Assembly: GCF_008042045.1 (NCBI RefSeq)
Contig: NZ_RDBP01000012.1
Location: 2,038,395-2,074,141 of the forward strand
Source: Streptomyces sp. T39
Lineage (GTDB): Bacteria > Actinomycetota > Actinomycetes > Streptomycetales > Streptomycetaceae
Length of the DNA: 35,747 nucleotides
Reading direction: 5' to 3'
Shown here piece after piece: positions 25,159 to 35,541 of the stretch; within the stretch, counting starts at the first letter, position 1; the number at the start of each line of letters is the position of its first letter. The notes below the pieces were generated by a model, which was not told where the DNA came from, made no database searches, and saw only the letters and a program-made list of their open reading frames with translations. The translations under genes were made by a program, and so were the position numbers.

Positions 25159-26093
25159 TGATCGAGGCTCGTCATCTCCGTGTCCTGCGCGCCGTCGCCG
25201 CCACCGGTTCCTTCTCCGCCGCCGCCCGCGACCTGGGCTGCACCCAGCCCGCGGTGAGTCAGCAGATGAAGGCGCTGGAGGGTTCGGCGGGCACCCCTCT
25301 GCTCATCCGCACCGGCCGGGAGATGCGCCTGACCCAGGCCGGTGAGGCCCTGGTCCGCCACGCCTCCGGCATCCTCGCGGGGCTCACCGCGGCCGAGGAG
25401 GAGATCGCGGCCATCGCCGGGCTGCGGGCCGGCCGGGTGCGGCTGGTGTCGTTCCCGAGCGCCAGCTCCACGCTGGTCCCGGCGGCGCTCGCCGCCCTGC
25501 GGGCCGCGCACCCCGGCACGCGGGTCTCCCTGGTCGACGCGGAACCGCCGCGATCGGTGGAGATGCTCCGGGACGGGGACTGCGACATCGCCCTCGCCTT
25601 CCGCTACGGCCCGTCCGGAAGCGAGTGGGACGACCTGACCGTCCGGCCGCTGTTCACCGACCGGCTGGTGGGCCTGGTGCCCGAGGGGCACCGGCTGGCC
25701 GCCGAGGAGACCGTGGCCATCGGCGACCTCGGCGACGAACCGTGGATCGCCGGCTGTCCACGCTGCCGGCGGCAGCTCGTGGACGTGTGCGAGGAGGCCG
25801 GCTTCACGCCGCGGATCGACTTCGCCACCGACGACTATCCGGCGGTGATCGGGCTGGTCGGCGCCGGGCTCGGGGTGGCGGTCCTGCCCGAGCTCGCGCT
25901 GGACTCGGTCCGCCCGAGGGGCGCGCGCACCGTCACGGTGGAGCCGCCGGTGCGCCGCGAGATCGTCGCGCTCACCCTGCCCGACCTGGCCCAGGTCCCC
26001 GCCGTCGCCGCCACCCTCGACGAACTCTCCCGCGCGTCCGCTGACCCGCTGACGCCTTCGACGAACTCTCCCGCGCGTCCGCTGACCCACTGA
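25158..26093 (+). CDS. LysR-family transcriptional regulator
   Basis: A 311-aa LysR-type regulator. The winged HTH is at residues 1-60 (AVAATGSFSAAARDLGCTQPAVSQQMKALE), followed by the linker helix and a periplasmic-binding-protein-like sensor domain (about 90-295), with LPELAL near the end. It diverges from the MOSC gene, and LysR proteins commonly control the divergent neighbour. The last ~20 residues (ADPLTPSTNSPARPLTH) are encoded by 41-bp tandem repeats read in successive frames, so the natural C-terminus was probably shorter. The effector is unknown. Confidence 0.93.
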   Translation: MIEARHLRVLRAVAATGSFSAAARDLGCTQPAVSQQMKALEGSAGTPLLIRTGREMRLTQAGEALVRHASGILAGLTAAEEEIAAIAGLRAGRVRLVSFPSASSTLVPAALAALRAAHPGTRVSLVDAEPPRSVEMLRDGDCDIALAFRYGPSGSEWDDLTVRPLFTDRLVGLVPEGHRLAAEETVAIGDLGDEPWIAGCPRCRRQLVDVCEEAGFTPRIDFATDDYPAVIGLVGAGLGVAVLPELALDSVRPRGARTVTVEPPVRREIVALTLPDLAQVPAVAATLDELSRASADPLTPSTNSPARPLTH

Positions 26094-26155
26094 CGCCTTC
26101 GACGAATACTCCCGCGCGCCCGCTGACGCCTTCGACGAGCACTCCCGCGCGCCGC
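26019..26155. repeat. 41-bp tandem repeat at the 3' end of the LysR gene
   Basis: Units start at 26019, 26060, 26101 and 26134 with GACGAAYWCTCCCGCGCG-like sequence. The first two are 41 bp and differ by one base, the third is 33 bp (an internal 8-bp CTGACCCx step lost), and the fourth is partial. Because 41 is not a multiple of three, successive units are read in different frames, and the LysR stop codon (26091-26093) falls in the second unit. Confidence 0.85.
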
Positions 26156-26233
26156 GGCCCGCCGACACCCTCCGCTCCCGCCGCGGCCGCTCCCGCGCAA
26201 CGCGCGAGGAGCGCCGCCCCCCGGAAAGCAGCC

Positions 26234-26263
26234 GCCGGTCCCGGCGGCTTCGCCGGGACCGGC
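26234..26263. terminator. Bidirectional terminator between LysR gene and whiD
   Basis: A perfect 13-bp stem (GCCGGTCCCGGCG with CGCCGGGACCGGC) around GCTT, between convergent genes. The rest of 26156-26335 is low-complexity GC-rich DNA without a gene. Confidence 0.7.
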
Positions 26264-26335
26264 ACGGGGTGCCCTTCCGGATCGCGCCTCCGCGCATCCT
26301 GTGCAGGAACGTTTCTTCGATTGCTGTTCCGGGCC

Positions 26336-26659
26336 TCAGCCCCTCACCGTGCCGCCCGCGCTCGTCGCGGGGATCAGGCGGTGACGGGCACGGCCCATGA
26401 GCTCCTCGCGCTCGTCCTCCGTCAGTCCGCCCCAGACGCCGTACGGCTCACGGACGGCCAGCGCGTGCGCCGCGCACTCCGCCCGCACCGGGCACCTCAT
26501 GCAGACCTCTTTCGCCGAGTTCTCGCGCGCGCTGCGCGCTGCGCCGCGCTCACCCTCCGGATGGAAGAAGAGCGAGCTGTCGACCCCGCGGCATGCCGCG
26601 AGGAGCTGCCAGTCCCACAGATCGGCGTTGGGTCCGGGAAGGCGAGAGAAATCTGCCAT
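26336..26659 (-). CDS. whiD: WhiB-like iron-sulfur regulator WhiD
   Basis: A 107-aa Wbl protein required for spore maturation in Streptomyces. Its [4Fe-4S] ligands fall exactly at Cys23, Cys53, Cys56 and Cys62 (C...CMRCPVRAEC), the positions I recall for S. coelicolor WhiD. GVWGGLTEDERE is the turn that contacts the principal sigma factor, followed by a basic DNA-contact tail (RARHR). The frame is open far upstream (to 26788), but the ATG at 26659 gives MADFSRLPGP, and AAGGGGA lies about eight bases before it. The neighbour is bldM, divergent across 464 bases, as in S. coelicolor. Wbl proteins of this type act as sigma-bound transcription factors. Confidence 0.95.
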   Translation of the reverse strand: MADFSRLPGPNADLWDWQLLAACRGVDSSLFFHPEGERGAARSARENSAKEVCMRCPVRAECAAHALAVREPYGVWGGLTEDEREELMGRARHRLIPATSAGGTVRG

Positions 26660-27123
26660 AGCGCATGTCCCCTTGAAACCGTGCTGGGTGGATGGTCCTG
26701 GGTGGAACAGGACCGCTACGAACGGGCCGGCCCGCGGGCCGGTGGTCGCCCGGGTCAGGCATCCCACGCTGTGCCAACGACCGTACATCTCCTGTGTAAG
26801 TAGATGTAAATATGACTCATTGCGAATCTAGCCAAAGACACCAGCGAAAGGGAAGAAAAGCGTCTGAATGGGGCATGACTGCCGAGTACGGGCGAGGTGA
26901 CCTGCGACGCTCCCCTCCGCGCACGTACGCTCACGCTGGGTGCGAAGACCCTCGCTCCCCCCGTAACTCTTTCGAGTGACCATCGTTGAGAGTGCGGAGG
27001 CGGTTGAAGAGACAAGCTCTCGGGCACATGTCCGACGGCGTTCAACCGCTCAGGTGACGACACGTACTCAGCCTGGAGGCACAAGGTGACGCGCAACAGC
27101 TGTGCGAGTCACGGAGGTCAGTC
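26660..27123. promoter_or_regulatory. whiD-bldM divergent control region
   Basis: 464 bases without a gene. An unusually AT-rich stretch (about 26795-26870) precedes whiD. On the minus strand it holds TAGATT (complement of 26825-26830) as a possible -10. The bldM side carries the BldN-type promoter listed separately and further leader to the GGAGG site at 27113. Developmental regulators would be expected to bind here, but I cannot assign specific BldD or WhiA boxes with confidence. Confidence 0.6.
26962..26989 (+). promoter_or_regulatory. SigBldN-type promoter of bldM
   Basis: CGTAAC at 26962-26967, exactly 16 bases, then CGTTGA at 26984-26989. This equals the motif I recall for the bldM p1 promoter recognised by the developmental sigma factor BldN. 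The transcript would have a leader of about 130 bases. Confidence 0.8.
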
Positions 27124-27735
27124 ATGACATCCGTCCTCGTCTGCGACGACTCCCCGCTCGCCCGAGAAGCGCTGCGCCGCGCGGTCGCGACCGTGCCCGG
27201 TGTCGAACGCGTGACGACCGCGGCCAACGGCGAGGAAGTCCTCCGCCGCTGGGGTGCGGATCGCTCGGACCTCATTCTCATGGACGTGCGCATGCCCGGT
27301 CTGGGCGGCGTCGAGACCGTGCGCCGGCTGCTGTCGGCCGACCCCGGCGCGCGGATCATCATGCTGACCGTGGCCGAGGACCTGGACGGCGTCGCGCTCG
27401 CGGTCGCCGCGGGGGCCCGCGGCTATCTGCACAAGGACGCCTCGCGCGCCGAACTCCGCGCGACCGTCACCCAGGCGCTCGCCGACCCGACGTGGCGGCT
27501 CGCCCCGCGCCGGCTGCGGTCGGCCGAGATGGGGGCGGCGCCCACGCTCACCGCGCGGGAGATCCAGGTGCTCGAGGGCATGAGCCACGGCCGGTCCAAC
27601 GCGGAGATCGGCCGCGAGCTGTTCCTCTCCGAGGACACGGTGAAGACGCACGCCAGGAGGCTGTTCAAGAAGCTGGGCGCCTCGGACCGGGCGCACGCGG
27701 TGGCCCTCGGATTCCGCTGGGGCCTGGTCCGCTGA
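27124..27735 (+). CDS. bldM: Atypical response regulator BldM
   Basis: BldM, a NarL/FixJ-type regulator needed for aerial growth and sporulation, 203 aa. The receiver domain has Asp8/Asp9, Asp54 (ILMDVRMPG) and Lys104 (YLHKDAS). The LuxR-type HTH is LTAREIQVLEGMSHGRSNAEIGRELFLSEDTVKTHARRLFKKL. Asp54 is present, although from memory BldM works without its phosphorylation. No histidine kinase gene is adjacent. BldM acts as a homodimer or as a heterodimer with WhiI. The ATG has GGAGG ten bases upstream. A strong terminator follows. Confidence 0.97.
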   Translation: MTSVLVCDDSPLAREALRRAVATVPGVERVTTAANGEEVLRRWGADRSDLILMDVRMPGLGGVETVRRLLSADPGARIIMLTVAEDLDGVALAVAAGARGYLHKDASRAELRATVTQALADPTWRLAPRRLRSAEMGAAPTLTAREIQVLEGMSHGRSNAEIGRELFLSEDTVKTHARRLFKKLGASDRAHAVALGFRWGLVR

Positions 27736-27753
27736 CGGGTCCGGCACGGGGTG

Positions 27754-27775
27754 ACGGATGCCCGAGGGCATCCGT
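27754..27775 (+). terminator. bldM terminator
   Basis: ACGGATGCC and GGCATCCGT form a 9-bp stem around CGAG, followed by TTCCC. It separates bldM from the ECF sigma gene. Confidence 0.7.
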
Positions 27776-27854
27776 TTCCCGCGCAATGCCGCATCCTTGA
27801 GGTGTGGAGTTCCTCGGGGACGATTCGGTCGAGCGGGAGGGGAGGGCGCAGGAG

Positions 27855-30163
<2,309 letters not shown>

Positions 30164-30199
30164 TCCGCACACCTCCTCACACGTCCTCTCCACGTCCAT

Positions 30200-30229
30200 G
30201 GGGCGGTCCCGGGTCGCCGGGGCCGCCCC
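30200..30229 (+). terminator. guaB terminator hairpin
   Basis: GGGGCGGTCCCGG pairs with CCGGGGCCGCCCC (one T-G pair) around GTCG, 37 bases after the guaB stop. Confidence 0.65.
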
Positions 30230-30283
30230 TGGCATGTGTCGGGGATACTGGTGGGGCAGACGTAGAGGGAAAGGCCACACATC

Positions 30284-31408
30284 GTGACTGAGATCGAGAT
30301 CGGGCGCGGCAAGCGCGGCCGCCGGGCGTACGCGTTCGATGACATCGCCGTCGTACCGAGCCGGCGCACCCGGGACCCGAAGGAGGTCTCGATCGCCTGG
30401 CAGATCGACGCCTACCGCTTCGACCTGCCCTTCCTGGCCGCCCCGATGGACTCCATCGTGTCCCCGGCGACCGCCATCCGGATCGGCGAGATGGGCGGGC
30501 TCGGTGTCCTGAACCTCGAAGGCCTGTGGACCCGCTACGAGGACCCGCAGCCGCTGCTCGACGAGATCGCGGAGCTCGACCCGGAGACCGCCACGCGCCG
30601 TCTCCAGGAGATCTACGACGCTCCGATCAAGGAGGAGCTGATCGGGCAGCGCATCAAGGAGGTGCGCGACTCGGGCGTCGTGACCGCCGCCGCGCTCTCC
30701 CCGCAGCGCACCGCGCAGTTCTCCAAGGCGGTCGTCGACGCCGGCGTCGACATCTTCGTCATCCGCGGCACCACCGTGTCGGCCGAGCACGTCTCGGGCG
30801 CGGCGGAGCCGCTCAACCTCAAGCAGTTCATCTACGAGCTCGACGTCCCGGTCATCGTCGGCGGCTGCGCCACCTACACCGCTGCGCTGCACCTGATGCG
30901 CACCGGCGCGGCGGGCGTGCTGGTGGGCTTCGGCGGCGGCGCCGCCCACACCACCCGCAACGTGCTGGGCATCCAGGTCCCGATGGCGACCGCGGTCGCC
31001 GACGTGGCCGCGGCCCGCCGGGACTACATGGACGAGTCCGGCGGCCGGTACGTGCACGTCATCGCCGACGGCGGCGTGGGCTGGTCCGGCGACCTGTCGA
31101 AGGCCATCGCGTGCGGTGCCGACTCCGTCATGATCGGCTCCCCGCTGGCCCGCGCGAGCGACGTGCCGGGCAAGGGCCGTCACTGGGGCATGGAGGCCGT
31201 CCACGAGGACGTGCCGCGCGGCAAGCTGGTCGACCTCGGCGTCGTGGGCACCACGGAGGAGGTGCTGACCGGCCCGTCGCACTCCCCGGACGGTTCGATG
31301 AACTTCTTCGGCGCCCTGCGGCGTGCCATGGCCACGACCGGCTACAGCGAGCTCAAGGAGTTCCAGCGCGTCGAGGTGACGGTGGCGGACTCGCAGCACA
31401 GCCGCTGA
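30284..31408 (+). CDS. guaB3: GuaB3-family IMP dehydrogenase-related protein
   Basis: A 374-aa TIM-barrel paralogue of IMPDH without CBS domains, of the GuaB3 type found in actinobacteria beside guaB. AYAFDDIAVVPSRRTRDPKEV and LAAPMDSIVSP match the IMPDH N-terminal blocks. The loop that should carry the catalytic Cys reads GFGGGAAHTTR, with His222 at the Cys position. The only nearby Cys is Cys195 (GGCATY). So normal IMPDH chemistry is doubtful. It may be a regulator, a reductase or an enzyme with altered activity. GTG start with a GAGGGAAAGG site. guaB lies 120 bases upstream, separated by a hairpin. Confidence 0.93.
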   Translation: MTEIEIGRGKRGRRAYAFDDIAVVPSRRTRDPKEVSIAWQIDAYRFDLPFLAAPMDSIVSPATAIRIGEMGGLGVLNLEGLWTRYEDPQPLLDEIAELDPETATRRLQEIYDAPIKEELIGQRIKEVRDSGVVTAAALSPQRTAQFSKAVVDAGVDIFVIRGTTVSAEHVSGAAEPLNLKQFIYELDVPVIVGGCATYTAALHLMRTGAAGVLVGFGGGAAHTTRNVLGIQVPMATAVADVAAARRDYMDESGGRYVHVIADGGVGWSGDLSKAIACGADSVMIGSPLARASDVPGKGRHWGMEAVHEDVPRGKLVDLGVVGTTEEVLTGPSHSPDGSMNFFGALRRAMATTGYSELKEFQRVEVTVADSQHSR

Positions 31409-31421
31409 CCGCCGCGGACCG

Positions 31422-31465
31422 CACGACAGGGCCCCGGCACCGAGAGGTGCCGGGGCCCTGTCGTG
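31422..31465. terminator. 20-bp perfect stem with GAGA tetraloop, bidirectional
   Basis: Positions 31422-31441 are fully complementary to 31446-31465, with a GAGA (GNRA-type) loop. It lies between convergent guaB3 and the minus-strand membrane protein gene, 13 and 14 bases from their stops. It is the strongest terminator in the window. Confidence 0.9.
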
Positions 31466-31479
31466 GGCCGGTGCCGGGA

Positions 31480-31983
31480 TCAGCCGTTGGCCTTCTTGGC
31501 GCCCGCGAAGGCGGTGATCGCGCCGATCGCCAGGAAGACGTAGGTCATGCCGTCGGCGACCTCCGACCAGGCCTCGGTCAGCAGGCTGAACTGGTCGACG
31601 AACACGTCCGTGAAGGACCCGCCCAGCTCGTCCGCGACGATCATGGCCATGCCGACGAGCTGGCCCAGGTACACCGCGCCCACGGCGAGCGCCGCGCTGA
31701 CGATCGGGAGCACCGGGTTGGGACCGCCGGTCTTGGCGGCGGCGAAGCCGATGAGGAAGCCGACGGCGACGGCCGCGTAGCCGACCTCGGCCTCGATGGC
31801 ACCGGCGAGCGCGCCGTACGCGCCGGCGGCGACCAGGGCCGTGACGACCGCGACGATCAGGCCCAGCCCGATGTTGTTGCGGACCGGGGCGGGCGGCGGG
31901 GCCGGGGCGAAGGGGTTGCCCGGCGTGCCCGGGGTTCCCTGGGCGTACGGGTTGCCGGAGGGCGGCGGTACGGGCTGGGACAT
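31480..31983 (-). CDS. Pro-rich N-terminus, four-helix membrane protein
   Basis: A 167-aa membrane protein of unknown function. Residues 1-35 are Pro/Gly-rich and disordered (PPPSGNPYAQG...), a layout common in actinobacterial membrane proteins. Four hydrophobic segments lie near 38-60, 67-84, 91-113 and 146-163. The loop before the last (ELGGSFTDVFVDQFSLLTEAW) is acidic and amphipathic. The ATG has AGGGGGA upstream. It follows the sugar-dehydrogenase-like gene on the same strand by about 120 bases. Confidence 0.85.
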   Translation of the reverse strand: MSQPVPPPSGNPYAQGTPGTPGNPFAPAPPPAPVRNNIGLGLIVAVVTALVAAGAYGALAGAIEAEVGYAAVAVGFLIGFAAAKTGGPNPVLPIVSAALAVGAVYLGQLVGMAMIVADELGGSFTDVFVDQFSLLTEAWSEVADGMTYVFLAIGAITAFAGAKKANG

Positions 31984-32106
31984 GAGAAAGTTCCCCCTGA
32001 AGGCGTGAGATGCGTCGCACGAGCGTACGAGCGGTTTCGGACAGTAGCAGCCCGGTCGGACAGAACGCCCCTCGGTTACCCGACCGTTGCACGCCTGGGA
32101 TACGTC

Positions 32107-33336
32107 TCACAGCCGGTGCGCCGCGCCCGCGGGCGTCGCCCCCCTTGTGTCCAGCAGGAGTTGGGCCTTCACGGCGAGCCCCTGGAGGTCGTAGGTGCGG
32201 TGGTGCTGGAGCAGCACCGTCAGGTCGGCTCTGGCGGCGGCCTCGTAGAGGGAGTCCGCGCGGGGGACGGGCACATGGCCCACGCGCCAGTCCGGCACGT
32301 GCGGGTCGTGGTAGCTGACGGCCGCGCCCATGTCCATCAGGCGCCGGGCGATCTCGGGGGCGGGGGAGCCCTGGAGGTCGGCGAGGTCGGGCTTGTAGGT
32401 GACGCCGAGGAGCAGGACGCGGGCGCCCCGCGCGGACTTGCCGTGCTCGTTGAGGAGCGTGGCGCAGCGCTGGATCACGTACTGCGGCATGCGGGTGTTG
32501 ATGTCCTGGGCGAGGCCGACCATCCGCAGGGTGCGGCCGGTCGGCGGGAGGACGCCCGGGTCGAGCGGTACGCCGTGGCCGCCGACCCCGGGGCCGGGGC
32601 GGAACGCCTGGAAGCCGAAGGGCTTGGTCTCGGCGCAGCGGATGACGTCCCACAGGTCGATGCCCAGGCCGTGGCAGAGCACGGCCATCTCGTTGACGAG
32701 GGCGATGTTGACGTGCCGGAAGTTCGTCTCCAGGACCTTGACGGTCTCCGCCTCGCGCAGCCCCCGGGCGCGCACCACCTTGTCGGTGAGCCGGCTGTAG
32801 AAGGCGGCGGCGGACTCGGTGCAGGCGGGCGTGAGGCCGCCGATCACCTTGGGGGTGTTGGCGTAGCCGTGGTCGCGGTTGCCGGGGTCGGTGCGGCTGG
32901 GGGAGTAGGCGAGGTGGAAGTCGCGGCCGGCGCGCAGACCGGAGCCCTCCTCCAGCAGCGGACGCAGGAACTCCTCGGTGGTCCCGGGCTGCACCGCCGA
33001 CTCCAGGATGACGGTGGTGTGCGGGCGCAGCCGGGACGCCAGGGCGCGTGCGGCGTCGGCGAGGGCCGTGAGATCGGGCGTGCCGTCGGGGCCGGGCGGG
33101 GTCGGTGCGCAGACGACCGCCGTGCGCACCCGGCCCAGTTCCGCGGGATCGGTGACGGTGCGGAAGCCGGCGGAGAGCATGCGGCGGATCTCCGCCGCGG
33201 TGATCCCCGCCGCCGGTTCGGCCGGGTGGCGACTGCCGGGGTCGTAACCGATGGTCTCGATGCGTGCGGCGACGGCGGCCTGGGCGAGGGGCAGACCGAG
33301 GTGGCCGAGGCCGACGACGGCGAGATCAGCGGGCAT
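32107..33336 (-). CDS. UDP-glucose/GDP-mannose dehydrogenase family protein with altered active site
   Basis: A 409-aa protein with the full three-domain layout of nucleotide-sugar dehydrogenases. It has N-terminal NAD motif VVGLGHLGLPLA, the KVLETNFRHVNIALVNE helix with Lys200, and the C-terminal LLLGVTYKPDLADLQGSPA domain. Two catalytic positions differ. The Cys motif GGHCxPxDP reads GGHGVPLDP (Gly255), and the SPER motif reads SPSR (Ser147). Both were confirmed in the bases. The four-electron oxidation through a Cys thioester would not be possible, so it may be inactive, a two-electron dehydrogenase, or a binding protein. ATG with GGAAGGA. It is divergent from glpD. Confidence 0.9.
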   Translation of the reverse strand: MPADLAVVGLGHLGLPLAQAAVAARIETIGYDPGSRHPAEPAAGITAAEIRRMLSAGFRTVTDPAELGRVRTAVVCAPTPPGPDGTPDLTALADAARALASRLRPHTTVILESAVQPGTTEEFLRPLLEEGSGLRAGRDFHLAYSPSRTDPGNRDHGYANTPKVIGGLTPACTESAAAFYSRLTDKVVRARGLREAETVKVLETNFRHVNIALVNEMAVLCHGLGIDLWDVIRCAETKPFGFQAFRPGPGVGGHGVPLDPGVLPPTGRTLRMVGLAQDINTRMPQYVIQRCATLLNEHGKSARGARVLLLGVTYKPDLADLQGSPAPEIARRLMDMGAAVSYHDPHVPDWRVGHVPVPRADSLYEAAARADLTVLLQHHRTYDLQGLAVKAQLLLDTRGATPAGAAHRL

Positions 33337-33562
33337 GGCGGGCCGTCCTTCCCATAACCGGAGGTGACACAGGACGCAAGCCCTGTGGGCGGAACGGGCG
33401 TGCGCAATGTCAGACTAGGCGTAAATATGACCGTGATGTCGGATTGTGGCCGCGTGGCTCACGGGGTGTTATCCACAGGCAGTGGCTGAAGTCCGTGACT
33501 GCGGACAGAATCGACTGTGTGAGCCCGACCGCAGGGGACGTAGGGGGCGACGGGAGGCAGCA
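33337..33562. promoter_or_regulatory. Divergent promoter region between sugar-dehydrogenase homologue and glpD
   Basis: 226 bases without a gene, less GC-rich than the surroundings around 33405-33440 (ctaggcgtaaatatgacc). TTATCCACA at 33469-33477 equals a DnaA box but stands alone. No GylR site could be recognised. The glpD ribosome site GGGAGG is at 33552-33557. Confidence 0.5.
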
Positions 33563-35269
33563 GTGAGGACAGCGACACTGGGACCCGAGGAGCGCGCCGC
33601 GGCGCTCGCCGGGATGGCCGAGCGCGAACTGGACGTGCTGGTGGTCGGCGCGGGGGTGGTCGGTGCCGGTACCGCCCTGGACGCTGCGACCAGAGGGCTG
33701 GCCACCGGCCTCGTCGAGGCGCGCGACTGGGCGTCGGGCACGTCGAGCCGGTCGAGCAAGCTGATCCACGGCGGCCTGCGGTATCTGGAGATGCTCGACT
33801 TCGCCCTCGTCAGAGAGGCGCTCAAGGAGCGCGGTCTGCTGCTGGAGCGGCTGGCCCCCCACCTCGTCAAGCCGGTGCCGTTCCTCTATCCCCTCCAGCA
33901 CAAGGGCTGGGAGCGGTGGTACGCCGGGTCCGGTGTCGCCCTGTACGACGCGATGTCGGTCTCCTCGGGCCACGGGCGCGGCCTGCCCCTGCACCGCCAC
34001 CTCTCCCGGCGGCGCGCACTGCGCGTGGCGCCCGCGCTGAAGAAGGACGCCCTCGTGGGCGCCCTCCAGTACTACGACGCGCAGATGGACGACGCCCGGT
34101 TCGTCACCACCCTGGTCCGCACCGCCGCCTCCTACGGAGCGCAGGTGGCGAGCAGGGCACGGGTCGTCGGCTTCCTCCGGGAGGGCGAGCGGGTCGTCGG
34201 GGCCCGGGTGCTGGACGTCGAGGGCGGTGGCGAGTACGAGATCCGCGCACGCCAGGTCGTCAACGCCACGGGCGTGTGGACGGACGACACCCAGGCGCTG
34301 ATCGGGGAACGCGGCCAGTTCCACGTGCGCGCCTCCAAGGGCATCCACCTCGTGGTGCCCAAGGACCGCATCCACTCCACGTCGGGGCTGATCCTGCGGA
34401 CCGAGAAGTCCGTGCTCTTCGTGATCCCCTGGGGCCGGCACTGGATCGTCGGCACCACCGACACCGGCTGGGACCTCGACAAGGCGCACCCGGCGGCGTC
34501 CAGCGCCGACATCGACTACCTGCTGGAGCACGTCAATTCGGTCCTCGCCGTGCCGCTCACCCGCGACGACGTCCAAGGGGTGTACGCGGGGCTGAGGCCG
34601 CTGCTCGCCGGGGAGTCGGACGCCACCAGCAAGCTCTCGCGCGAGCACACGGTCGCCCATCCCGTGCCGGGCCTCGTCGTCGTGGCCGGCGGCAAGTACA
34701 CGACGTACCGGGTGATGGCCAAGGACGCGGTGGACGAGGCCGTGCACGCCCTCGACCAGCGGGTGGCGGCGTGCGTCACCGAGGACGTCCCCCTGCTCGG
34801 CGCCGAGGGCTACCGCGCCCTGTGGAACGCCCGGGCGAGGATCGCCGCCCGGGTGGGGCTCCATGTCGTCCGGATCGAGCACCTGTTGAACCGGTACGGA
34901 TCCATGGCCGAGGAACTGCTGGATCTCATCGCGGCCGACCCGGGGCTCGGCGAGCCGGTCGGCGGCGCGGACGACTATCTGCGGGCCGAGATCGTCTACG
35001 CGGCCTCCCACGAGGGCGCGCGCCACCTGGACGACGTCCTGACGCGCCGCACCCGGATCTCGATCGAGACCTTCGACCGGGGCACCCGCTCGGCCCGGGA
35101 GTGCGCCGAGCTGATGGCCCCGGTGCTCGGCTGGGAGAAGGCCCATGTGGAGAAGGAGATCGAGCACTACGAGAAGCGGGTGCAGGCGGAGCGTGAGTCC
35201 CAGCGCCAGCCCGACGACCTGACGGCGGACGCGGCCCGGCTGGGGGCGCCGGACATCGTTCCCCTCTGA
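33563..35269 (+). CDS. glpD: Glycerol-3-phosphate dehydrogenase (FAD, aerobic)
   Basis: Oxidises glycerol-3-phosphate to dihydroxyacetone phosphate at the membrane, passing electrons to quinone. The 568-aa protein has the FAD motif VVGAGVVGAGTALDAATRG (Gly29, Gly31, Gly34). TSSRSSKLIHGGLRYLE, the SKGIHLVVP and WGRHWIVGTTDT segments and GLRPLL follow, and the C-terminal domain has the typical VYAASHEGARHLDDVLTRRTR. The GTG start has GGGAGG five bases upstream, and the longer upstream frame has no better start. There is no glpK or glpF next to it in this window. A hairpin (35277) follows. Confidence 0.96.
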   Translation: MRTATLGPEERAAALAGMAERELDVLVVGAGVVGAGTALDAATRGLATGLVEARDWASGTSSRSSKLIHGGLRYLEMLDFALVREALKERGLLLERLAPHLVKPVPFLYPLQHKGWERWYAGSGVALYDAMSVSSGHGRGLPLHRHLSRRRALRVAPALKKDALVGALQYYDAQMDDARFVTTLVRTAASYGAQVASRARVVGFLREGERVVGARVLDVEGGGEYEIRARQVVNATGVWTDDTQALIGERGQFHVRASKGIHLVVPKDRIHSTSGLILRTEKSVLFVIPWGRHWIVGTTDTGWDLDKAHPAASSADIDYLLEHVNSVLAVPLTRDDVQGVYAGLRPLLAGESDATSKLSREHTVAHPVPGLVVVAGGKYTTYRVMAKDAVDEAVHALDQRVAACVTEDVPLLGAEGYRALWNARARIAARVGLHVVRIEHLLNRYGSMAEELLDLIAADPGLGEPVGGADDYLRAEIVYAASHEGARHLDDVLTRRTRISIETFDRGTRSARECAELMAPVLGWEKAHVEKEIEHYEKRVQAERESQRQPDDLTADAARLGAPDIVPL

Positions 35270-35276
35270 CCCACGG

Positions 35277-35304
35277 CCGTGCGGCGGGCACGCCCGCCGC
35301 ACGG
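35277..35304 (+). terminator. glpD terminator
   Basis: CCGTGCGGCGGG pairs perfectly with CCCGCCGCACGG around CACG, seven bases after the glpD stop. Confidence 0.75.
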
Positions 35305-35541
35305 GGCCCGGCTCCCGGGAGCGGGACCGGGGCTGTGATACTCCGACGGCACGGGCCCGGCTTCCCCCGCGTTGATGGCATGGTGGGGGGTGGCATCGGT
35401 GCGCAGGTGCGCGGGCGCCCGGTGGCCCCGGGAACAGCACCGGTCCCGTGGTGAGGGACAATGGTCGCTCTGCCAGGGCGGGTTACCGCATCGAGCGGGA
35501 AGCGGCAGCGCGGGCGAAGATCAGGATCGCAGAGGGGACGC

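Noticed and set aside
27053..27066. BldD-like half-sites in the bldM leader (TGAC-N5-GTAC)
   Set aside because: The second half-site ends in C instead of A and inner positions do not fit, so it is too weak to list.
27804..27854. GTG start at 27804 as the certain start of the ECF sigma factor
   Set aside because: CATCCT six bases upstream could make it leaderless, but the hexamer is poor, and GGAGGG fits ATG 27855 better. Kept only as an alternative.
33469..33477. Perfect DnaA box (TTATCCACA), possible origin or DnaA-regulated promoter
   Set aside because: A single box without a cluster and without dnaA or dnaN nearby. It may be chance or a minor DnaA titration site.
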